Below are positions 1 through 10,400 of a DNA stretch of 64,000 nt, one piece after another. The stretch lies in NCBI GenBank assembly GCA_035582835.1, contig JAYKAV010000666.1:460421-524420 (forward strand). Direction: 5' to 3'. The notes beneath the pieces were generated by a model that had not been told where the DNA came from, made no database searches, and worked only from the letters and a program-made list of their open reading frames with translations. The DNA comes from Phoebastria nigripes. Lineage: Eukaryota; Chordata; Aves; Procellariiformes; Diomedeidae. The position numbers were made by a program, and so were the translations under genes. Each line of letters starts with the position of its first letter. The stretch's first letter is position 1.

Positions 1-1452
1 AATTATGTAAGACACAGGCTTACTAACATAAGTTTCATTCATTAATACCTCCATGAATATGTAAACATACCTTTAATTACAGGACTTACATCATAAAGGC
101 TCTACTAATTAATATTAGATTTTTATGTGTATAGAGAAACCTATGTAGTAGTCATTTTCTTAGGCAAATAGCCAGTAATGAGTACTATATAGATATCTTC
201 TTGAAATGTATTTGTACTATCAATCTGTAAAAGAATTAGCGAAAGATCGTTTGAATATTTTGAAATTCAGAATGAAATATTTAACACTAAAGTATGTCTC
301 CTAATACTTCCCAAGATAACAAATGCTATTTTAAAACTATGTGGAAAAATAAAACCCAAGGCTTGTTTCTAAAGAAAGTACATAAGAAAAAAAAATGCCC
401 AAAAGTGCAAAGAAATATATATATAAAATATATACAACATATACATAAAATACACACACTAGTTGAATGATTTGTCTTTTGTTTTTCTTCTTTGCTATCC
501 CTAACTTTTTAAAAAACGTATCACATTTTACTACTACAAGATTATACAAATTGGAATGTTTCACATAATGTTAAACAATTTATCTTATTTGCATTTCTTG
601 TTGGAATTGTACACTGGAATTGTAGATTCCTACCTACACATACACTATCCTAATAATAATTTTGCTTTTTATTATACGTTAGCCTATATCAATTAGAAGT
701 TCTTTATCACAAATGCCAGTTGAATTAATAGTTTAATAAAATACCCAATTGGTATCTTGAATTTGATACTGAACCCTACTTAATCTAATGTTATAAAATG
801 TTACCACAAATTTGCTGCAGAAATCTCACAATGTACTTCATGTTCTTAAAATATGACAGAGAGAAACATTTACATTCACATTTAAACTGTAAAGGATTCA
901 GAAATAGTTTTCCCCCCTTGTAAAAAATAAAACATAATTACCAGATTTGTAAAGGAACGAGAAGGAAAGAAGAAAAATTTTAATAATGGTCTTACCAAAC
1001 AATCTGAAATTAATAAAGCATAGTAAAGTAGATATTCCATATTGCTGTATTAAACTTTCAAAAAATTTTAAACAATGACATTAATGAATCCAATCTTACA
1101 TTCTGGATTATTTTTGCTAGTGGAATAAGCCTAATTAATTATGTCTGTTTGATGTCACTGAAACTAAACAGTAAATTCAATAATCTCTTTACATTTTCAC
1201 CATTTAACCTCCTGCAGGCTCCCTAATGTCTATTCAGATCTATATTAAATTAAGTACCAATGCTAATGAAGGGCAATAAACGTGGCTGTCAGTAGATTTT
1301 TCTTTCATTAAGCACATTATCCTCTTACTGAGCTGTAAATGAGTAAACATTAGTTTTGTTAAACCATGCAAAAAGACAGGATGAAAATAATTTTTAATTG
1401 CACCCCTTAAGCCATTTGCTGGGGGTTCTCAGTTTTGGTTTTGGTTTTTTAC
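1..1452 (-). other. DCDC1 intron (or remnant); no exon found
   Basis: The next human exon (beginning DHLLLIKK) was searched for on the minus strand and not found. The stretch is AT-rich, with an AT/AC microsatellite-like tract at about 415-460. The segment at about 1130-1400 is less repetitive and carries several TAAT cores. Confidence 0.5.
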
Positions 1453-1617
1453 CTTTTTTTTTTTTTTGGATGGCTATAAAAAGGTCTCTCCAGTTGAAAT
1501 ATAAACGTCGGCATCATGGGGTATGTCTTTAGGTTCTAGTGCTTCAGTGCCGTCTGCCAAGAACACTCATCGTGCAGCCATGTTCAGATTCAGCTTTTCA
1601 GAGCACTCCTCCAGCAG
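1453..1617 (-). pseudogene. DCDC1: DCDC1 exon C with two in-frame stops
   Basis: The acceptor cattcatttag lies just above 1617, and the donor AAG|GTAAAA ends the exon at 1453. There are 55 codons in the expected phase. They encode LLEECSEKLNLNMAAR, a stop, VFLADGTEALEPKDIPHDA, DVYISTGETFL, another stop, PS and a lysine run. Human DCDC1 has LLEECTEKLNLNMAARRVFLA at the same place. TGA at 1567-1569 replaces an Arg codon (consistent with CGA to TGA), and TAG at 1474-1476 replaces the Asn before Pro. A 14-A tract then runs to the donor. These stops fall inside the first doublecortin domain. Splice sites remain normal. Confidence 0.88.
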
Positions 1618-2073
1618 CTAAATGAATGCAAGAGGTAAGGAATACTGATTACAAACATATTTATTTTATGATCAATATTTAGTCAGAAAAAATAAAATTG
1701 GAAATAAAAATTCCACTCTCAACTGATTTACCAATCATAGTAACTGCACCACAAGTCACTTAGTATTTTAGTGATTATTACTAGAAATCATAGGATAACA
1801 AGATGAGAAAAACTCATAACCTTGAAAGGATTGGTTTAAAAGTATTGTGTTCTTGTCTTTTAATGTCAAATAATATTGTACGTTATGCTGTAACTTATTT
1901 CACTTAGCGTTTATAAGAATTTTTAACAAGTCACACGTTTTAGGAATAGTGTACAAAGGAAGAAAAGTTTCATGTAAGCTTATTTAATAAGGAAAAAAGG
2001 ATTTACGTTAGGGTTTGAAGCAAAAGCCACAAATAAACTTCATGCATGCAAGAAAACTTCTATTAGAGATTAC

Positions 2074-2229
2074 TGGCTTAATTAAGGACACAGAAACTTT
2101 AGCAAAGATCTTTCTTGTGCCATTTTTGTAAGGTATGACTTTGATTACATTTGGCTGCTGTTTAATAACTTTGGATACTTCAAATGCCCTCTGGACATGC
2201 CAGAGTTCTGCAACAGAGAGCAGTTAATT
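2074..2229 (-). pseudogene. DCDC1: DCDC1 exon B with 1-bp deletion (first doublecortin domain)
   Basis: The acceptor tttcaacag lies just above 2229 and the donor CCA|GTAATC ends the exon at 2074. It encodes QQPNVIKVIPYKNGTRK, then IFAKVSVSLIKP, matching human LQPRVIKVTAYKNGSRT and VFARVTVPTI. This is the start of a doublecortin (DCX) domain, a ubiquitin-like fold that binds microtubules. Upstream, the reading frame of the exon start (SGMSRGHLKYPK, human QSARNWQKLSQ) is one base out of register with this part, so one base is missing near 2164-2165. The exon is 156 bp, where 157 would agree with the neighbouring phases. With the base restored conceptually, residue spacing equals human exactly. 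Confidence 0.85.
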
Positions 2230-4136
2230 CTGTTGAAAAAAATCCAGTTTAGGATATTAAAGAAACAATCCAAGATATTTTTCTTTTCTTTTTTTTTTTT
2301 TTTACTTTTTTTTTAGAACTTTTTATAATAATTGTTTGAAAAGACAATCTGAATGTATGCTTATTAAAATTCTTCACAGTATAAGAATTTAGTTTGCAGC
2401 ACCTAAGTTATAAATATAGAAAATACAAAGAAATTGGACTGTTACAAGCAAAATAGACTTAATCTATCCCAAATTGAGTTTATTCAGAACTTCTAGAATA
2501 CTTGGACAGCAGTTGCTTAATTCCACTATGAAGTCCTTTTATGCAATATCTTAAAAATTTCATAAGAAAATAATTTTTCAAAATCTATCAGCACAAATAA
2601 ATATAGAAAAAAATTTGTTGATTCTGAGAAAACTTATAATTAAAGAGTGCTTTCAGTGCATACTATGTAGATTATTGCTTCTAGTTTAAAAAGTAAGAAC
2701 TGATGACTCTCTTTTCTCAGGCAAAATTTCAATCAAATTGACAGCAATTATGCCTGTACAGCGACTGCAGAGTGGGGCTTATTGTTAATTGTTTCTGTTT
2801 CCCAGATAGCAAAATATATTCAATGCAGCTGCCAGAATAAAATTAAACAAACTAATACTCAATTTAAAAAAATCATAATACCATTTTAAAATGCTCATAC
2901 CACAGACAACTTCTGAATAATACCACAGTAAGACTATTTTTAAAAAGACAAAAAAAAGGGGGGGGGGGGAGCAGATTTACAACAAAATGTCATACTTCAG
3001 CAAGAACATTTGTGACATTCAGTCTCCGTCCTAGTCTGCAACAAGAGGTTCCCATGCAGAACTCAAAACTGCTTTGAGGCCTAAGATTTGAATTTCTCTC
3101 CCATGAAAAGCCTTGGAAAATTTTCCATTCATTTCAATTAGCACTGAACTGATACTTCACTTAAACCATAATGGCATGTAGGTAATCTCACATATTTTAC
3201 AGTTTCCACATTTCTTGGATGACAAAATGACCACATAAGAATCCTAGCTTTTTTGTATTCTTTTTAGCATTTCTAAAGCAAGTCATGCTATTAAATCAGC
3301 GTAGCTACTTCAGTGTTGAGTACTAAACCATATAGATAAGAAAGCCAGAATGTGGCCCCCTTAAAAAGTAACTATATATTTTCTTTTTGGTTTTACAGTT
3401 AAGACTTTCATACACCAGGGAACAAGTATATTAAAATATATATCTTATCATACAAAATTAGCAATTACAAATACTTTAATGGTTTTGGATAAAGCACTTT
3501 CAGAAAACATTTACAAAAAAGAAATTTAAGAGCCATTTGTATCCTATTTGAGGTCACATGTGCACACAAATGAGGGGATACCATGATAACTATAATCATC
3601 TAGGTTTGTCTCAGTTTACAATTTACCTACTCAAAATAGAAGACACTAACAACAAAAAGCTTTTGATGAGGAGATCTAAATTAAACACNATAAGATACAC
3701 TTTTTTTCACCAGGTCTTCACTTTAATCACCTTTATGTCTTCACTTTAATCACCTTTATGGTACATTGCAAAATCCAATTGTTCTCTTGGATTTTCCAGA
3801 CGGACAGAATCAATTCATTTTGGATTAATTATGGAGAATCACATTCTTCTTTACAGAGGGTAAACTTGATGGATATTACCTATCTGTTGTTAAGTCTATT
3901 AAAAATTTCTAAAGCAAACTGGGATGCCTGGTTTATTGTCATTTTATTTGTCTTTCAGAAATGTTTGATGAAATCAATACTGTTTTAAAAAAGGATATAC
4001 TCTGAGAAATTTTTAGGTCAAGAAATCTTAATAAAAATTAGCGAGGTCTGTTTTAGAATATCAAGTAAATCATCATTACAAGGTGACTGAACTGCAGCCA
4101 TCATGATTAAAAGCAACAGAGAAGAGCTTTGATTAC
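2230..4136 (-). other. DCDC1 intron remnant
   Basis: Intronic DNA between exons A and B. It holds a 12-G tract at 2958-2969 and a perfect 23-bp tandem duplication at 3714-3759. No gene is seen. Confidence 0.6.
3714..3759. repeat. perfect 23-bp tandem duplication
   Basis: Two identical adjacent 23-bp units (gtcttcactttaatcacctt plus tat) lie at 3714-3736 and 3737-3759. Perfect identity suggests a recent slip, or an assembly artefact. Confidence 0.9.
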
Positions 4137-4417
4137 CTTAGTTGACCTGTGGGAACACTTTCAGCTCTGTTTCTCTTGGATGGTGATATAAGACAGAAAT
4201 TGTCTGTACTGCTTGATTTGTAGCTGTCTATACGTCTGATACTCCATCACAGCTCTGAACTGATTTTGTTTGATGTGTAGAACAATCNTGAAGTCTTGAC
4301 CTTCTTGATACCATTGCTGATTGCAGGCGAATATTATGGGCAAATAGAAGTTGTCTAGAGCTTTGCTTCCCTTCAATATTTTTAACAGCTATTTTTGCAT
4401 AGGGAGGGAGACATTTT
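4137..4417 (-). pseudogene. DCDC1: DCDC1 exon A with 2-bp frameshift
   Basis: The minus-strand acceptor (tttctgtttcag) lies just above 4417 and the donor GTAATC just below 4137. Conceptual reading aligns with the N-terminal part of human DCDC1 as I remember it: YAKIAVK (human QAKAVIK), SAMVSRRSRL-x-DCSTHQ (human SAAVSEGSGLQDCSTHQ), then IDSYKSSS and SPSKRNRAESVPTGQLR (human SASKRNRPVSAPVGQLR). The alignment is continuous except for two extra bases at about 4232-4233. These shift the frame and bring TAG (4228-4230) into phase. The exon is 281 bp, where 279 would keep frame. An N at 4288 falls in a Gln/His codon. This region precedes the first doublecortin domain. Confidence 0.85.
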
Positions 4418-7400
4418 CTGAAACAGAAATATGATAAATATAGTTAAAATTTTATCTTTTTGCTCTGGTCTTTCAACTACTTTAAATCAGTAATGGTTGA
4501 CCGTTCAGAAAAGGTTCAGAAGGAACCGTTCAGAAGGAGTTCAGAAAAGCCGACAACAACTTAAAGTTGGAAAACACCTTATGAAACTGTGTTAATAGTT
4601 TCATCCTGATTCTTACTTCTGAAAACTATAAAATTATTTCAGGATTCAGCTCAATTAATCTTTGCACAAGCTAGGATCAGAATGGGAATTGTATAAAGTG
4701 CTGTANGACAGGATTATGGTGAAGTACAATAGGTATTTCAGCTATACTATATTGCAATAGCACTGAGTCTGTGCTAGCCTTCCTTCATACAAAATGAACA
4801 TTAAATTATCTCAAAAGCTAAAAAAAAAGGTTTTATTTGCATAAAAACATTAACAATAATGAGAACAAAAGCCTTCAACTTTAAATTTGAGGCTACTATT
4901 AATGGCACAAAATGAATTTATACCATAGGCCAGAAGTCTAGATGGAATATTCACCCATATGAAGATCACACAATCTACTTAATCTAATTTTATCCAGCCT
5001 TTGGAAGATCCAAATCAGCACTAGTATAACTGTGCCAACAGCAGTATCAAAGATCAAGAAAAAGCGAGAAAGGAATCAGATGAGATCAGGCCCTCATTCT
5101 TCTTTCAAATTCAAATAATTCTTAAGTGTCAGAATATTCCCATTATAAATTATAAAAATGATGTCACAAAAAATGTGAACTTCAAAATTTGTCCACATGG
5201 ATTGCAGTATGTTTACCTAGGAAATCCTTAAACTAATATACTATCACAGGTATACTAAATATTGGAATGCAATCAAAGAAAACTCTTTTTAGTATTTTGA
5301 GCTGAATGCATTATGCTGTGTTTTGAATTCTGACTAGTGACAGCAAGAGGACNTTATTTTTTGTAAATACTCTTTTTCTTAAAAGACTGTTTTTTTACCC
5401 ACTTCAAGAACAGAAAATAACTACAAAACCAGAAACAAATTTATTTAAACAATAAAAATCTATTAATTGCCATTATCAATTCTATAGATAACTTCCTTAT
5501 TTAGCAGATAACATCCTTACTTACTACTCATGAACAATTTTGATGGAATATTAACAGTACTGTTAGTGTTAACTAGGAATTATCTTGTTTACATGACAAG
5601 TAAACCATTATGTAAGTGGTCTGGTGTAGCAAAGGGCTACTACTTTTCAACAATATATACTACCTATGAAATCTCCTGTCACTAAATTACACTATACAAG
5701 GAAAATACCTACAGGACTACTACTATTATCGTTCCCCAGTCCTTGTCCAGCTTTTTCTTAAAATTTCCCACCATCATAACAACTATTTATACGTAGAGTG
5801 TATGTAAACCTTAGGGTTCTTGTGCATACACTCCAATTCCTTAACTGACGTGGTTTCAAACAGAAAATGCAAGCATGCAATTACCAAGAGTAATCTTACT
5901 CTTGCACTGCTGAGCTGTTTCATAGTTTGAGAAAACTCAGATTTAGATGTAACCCTGGTGCCCACCCTTCTGGAGATTAAACACCATAAAATGGAAGTCC
6001 TAATACGTGGAAACCTCATGAAAGAGCCAATGTGAAATGGCATTCACTAGTCAGGAAAACCAGCTTGGTACTCCATATTAAAGCAAAATTTCTTTTTAGT
6101 CAATGGTAGATTTTGCTAGCTGCTAGCACCAAGATGTTGTGATCCTATTTTTACGGCACAAGTAAAGATGCCCAGATAGAGATACAGAGAGAAAAGGTTT
6201 TGAAACCAGAAATTGAAATGGGAAAAGAAAAGAAAAAAACTAAAAACCTAAAGAGCTCTAACAACTTTTTTCCCATTTAAAAGCAATTAAACTGCTGTTT
6301 ATTCATGGCCAAAGCACTGAAGTCTTTTTGTAATTATTACAAAAGGAACTTTTACTTGCAGTTAATTCTACATGCTGAAATTGTTTAGCTACATCAGATC
6401 AAAATTTTTATTCTATTGGTCTAGTGCAATTTTCTAATTCTTCATTATTGTCTAACTAAAGCACATTTCTCCATATTTCTTCTTTAAATAGAAAACAACA
6501 GTATACTAAAGAAAAGCAAATAGTCCATACAGTTTTCTAAGACATAAATCTGCACATGGCTAATATTTTTTTCCATAAGTGAAAAATATAGTTACTTTAA
6601 CAGACGTTGGTTCAGTAACAGCTATACAGGTCAAAGTTATCACACAGTTTTGGATGTGAATTCAACAGCAGGATAATGACAGTTGCCAAGGATTTGTAGT
6701 TGCTGTCGCTTACTACTAGTGTTGCCTGTCAAATTGTCTTTTTTTCTTATACAGAAGCCATGGAATTTTTTATGGATAGCAATTACTTACAATATACAAT
6801 GAAGTACATCAGATGTAACAACCACCCTTTAGCCCTTCATTATTTGGTCGTCTCTTTGTTATATCTAGTCATCCATTTTCACCTAAATTATTTATTTATA
6901 CTGCATATTTGACAAGCATGTATTCTTTGCTTTATTTTTTTCAGTAGTTGTTCAAAAGATATAGTGATTTATTTTAATATTCTCCTATTTAAATTTACAT
7001 ATTTAAATTTACCTTTTTATTTTTGTACTTGCACCTTGTGTTGGATTTCTCAAGAAAAGCATTATCTGCACAGCAAAGGTATTAAATTTATCTACCAAAG
7101 GTATTAAAAATTAAAATAATGGCAATATCAGATCTTAACCACAATGGAGGGACTAAGCAAATCTTACATTTATTCATTATTTGTTTGCATTGTTAAAGTA
7201 TTTTTCTCCAGCCATCATATATGTTTCATATTTGTTTGCACTTACGTTATTGCTGCACTACATGCAGACAACCATATTAATATATCTTTATATTGATAGA
7301 TGAGAACATGATNTTTCATGTATTATGGTCCTGAAACATTTTCTGGTACAGGCCTGCATTAACATCATCATAAGACTTGTGAAAACTCTGAATTTAATTT

Positions 7401-10400
7401 TATTATACAGGAAATCCGCAGTATACATCATTTACATGATAAAAAACAAAGCCTAATAGCTGAGTAAATTTAGCATGTTTGGGAAACTGCCTTCATAATA
7501 ATTCACCCAACAAAGGGCAGATTTACACACATAATCTGTATCACTTTGGGAAGGACCTTCTTCAACAAATAATGCGGCAAACCTCACACCTGCCAAGTAA
7601 ACTAAACTGTTCTCAACTCGTACAGCAGTTGGAAAGAAAAAGTGATGATCGTTTTCCTTTTATTAGGAAAGCCAAATCTTCCCCTTTCCTCCTAATATTC
7701 TTTCCAATTACAGCCTATCACAAAATTACAATCTATTCTAAATGAGTCCACCCTGAGTAATAACCTAACAAGTACAGGCTGTGTGTGAAACTCATGTCCC
7801 ACTAAAATTGTTGGGAATTTTGCCAAAGGCCTGAATGAAAATTTTATCCTGGATCTCTGAGTCGATNAATAGAAAGAAACTGCTTCTCCTTTCTCTGTCA
7901 CTTCCCTACTGAAACTCTGGCATCCCACAGACCTCTGGCCATGAAAGATTTTTCTCCAGTAACCCAAAGAGAAGAAAAGAAACTATACTGCTCAGTTAGG
8001 CAACTGGTGCCTAATGCAGAAGAAAATGGTTAAACAATCATTTTCGAATATCACAATAATCTGACAGCATTTACTATCTCATCTTACTTAGCCAAGAAAC
8101 TAGACAGCACCCAATACGCCTGTTCTGTCTCACCCCAAATGCCAGAGAAATGGGATTTTCTTTCAGTGCCTGGAACAGACAAAACCTACTTAATGCCTGA
8201 GGAATGAAGCTGCCACACTTCGGAAAAGAAATCAGCATGAAAAATTAGAACATACATTTCCTTGACCAAAATAAGTGCTCACAAAGAAATTGATAATTGA
8301 GTCATCATAGCACAGTTTTACCAGTTAGGTAGATAACAAGGTAAATAAAAAGCTGTAAAAGTTTGAAACTTAGGCATCACTTATACTTGCAGAGTTAAAG
8401 TGGCGACCATCTGCTCCCATCCCTTTCTGTGAAGCAGACAAAAAAGGGTAGCAGCACCTTGGGATCTTAAATGGCTGTAAGGGCCCTGATTGCATCCCCC
8501 TCANGGGGATTTGGCTGCTGGGCTCAGGGCCAGCTTAGAGATAGCGCAGCTGAGGGCTGCCCCTCCTTCCCTCTGGTGACTGTGGGGAGCTGCCAGACAG
8601 CTCTGCAGGGCGGCCTCAGCCACGGCTGGCCCCCTTCTGTGGGAGCTGCCTTTAAGCCGAAGCTCTAGTGCGCGGCCTTGCCTGAGGTGCAGCCCCACCC
8701 GTGTGGCAGCCATGCCTGTACCTGTGCCCAGCCACGGGCCCTGCTGATCTGCACCAGGCCCCAGCCCACGGGCTGACTTCCCGGCTTGGCCTGGCGACCG
8801 TTGGCTGTGTCTGACCCTGACACCAGACCTGGTNCTGACCTCGGCTTACTGACTGGTGTTCCTGGTTTGACCTTGGCCCTGCCTTGTCACCCCAGGCTTG
8901 CCCGATGACCCGGGCTCTGGCTGTCGCCGGCTGCCATCCCGGCTGGGCCCTGCCGGGCAAAGCCCCTGCCCTGCAGCCTGGCTGTCAGGCCCGGCCCCCA
9001 GCTCCCCAACCCACGGGGAGCAGCCGACCCTCGCTGCGCTGGCCAGGGCTTTCAGGACACAAGGGGATCTCTTCCCTTCAACATGTACGTGCAGTATCTT
9101 GTCATTTCTAATCATTTTTATACTTTCTTTGGTACAAAAATATCGCCAACCCTCCTGACTGAAATCAATTATTAACACCATGACTCGGCGTTCTAGTTTG
9201 CCGTCTCACTGAAGAGGAAGAACTGTTATCTAAAGAGCCGAAGAAAAGTGAGAAAACAAAGAAAATTATTTTAAGGATTCCAGGACCACTAAGTCAGCTG
9301 CAGATGGATCCAGAATGAAGGATTCACAAACACTGAAGGGACTAAAATTTTAAATAAAGACAAAAGTTGAAAATCAACCTATCTGTACGGTTTTGGAACA
9401 TTTTTCACCTTACTTGAGTGAAACTGAGAGTATACTATACAGAGAAAGTATAAAAATATTTTAAATGTTTTACTTCTCTTCATCTTTAGTCTGAGACTGA
9501 TGCTAACAAAATATTTACTCAATTATATTTTTACAACTTATCACATAGCAGCAAATTAAACATCTTTGACAAATGACATGAGTGAAAAGTTGCCATGGCT
9601 TTACTCACACATTTTTTGCTAATGTAGGTTGTGCATCCATGTGGCATGAAGACATTTGCAAAGTTAAGAGCTGATTGTATTTTTGAGATAATGCACATGC
9701 CATATGGCATTTTTCCTGAGCACTTATTAGACTTCTGTTGCTTGCCATTTCCTGTTTAGAAGTACGAAAGACTGTAACTAAAATGAAAGCATAAGCTTTT
9801 TGTTAATAGTTAAGACTGATGATTAGATAGTGATTAGAAAATCAAACCAATCTTGTATCATAGTTTTCTCTACAGGTTGTGAGAACATGGTGGGTTTTAG
9901 ACAGAGTTTCATTTGGATGTGTGTTTACTTTGCATATTGCTCCTTTCTGGAGTAGCAAGATTTGGAATTGAAAGGGAAATTTGGAGGCTATAAACAGAGA
10001 GAGAAAATACATTCTCTGTGGACTTAAATTACTCTGATTATCTGTATATATAATAAAATCAGACACACCTGAAATAAAGTCATACAGATTTTCAATAAAA
10101 CCACCTCTTCTCGTCTTCTCCCTGCTGCCCTCTATCTCCTCTCCCCCTATTAGAATGGAACAACTATTGTGTTTCAGAAGTTGTTTCTACAAAGACATCA
10201 CCAAGAACTCAGGAGCTTTGTAATTATTTTATTCCTTTTAACAGGAAGGGTTCTTTTTTTTTAATTTAGGGAAAACAAGTATGTGATAGACCTTGAAATA
10301 AAATGACCTGAATCTGCGTCAGAATTTACATAAACCTAAAATGGATCACTGGCTTTTGGACATACATACAGTCTAATATTTCACCTATCATTGATTGAGA

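Noticed and set aside
7692..7967. Minus-strand 91-codon frame (KFSFRPLAKFPTIL...)
   Set aside because: It does not match the missing DCDC1 N-terminal exon or any family I know, has an N inside, and lacks supporting splice sites. Possibly an old repeat.
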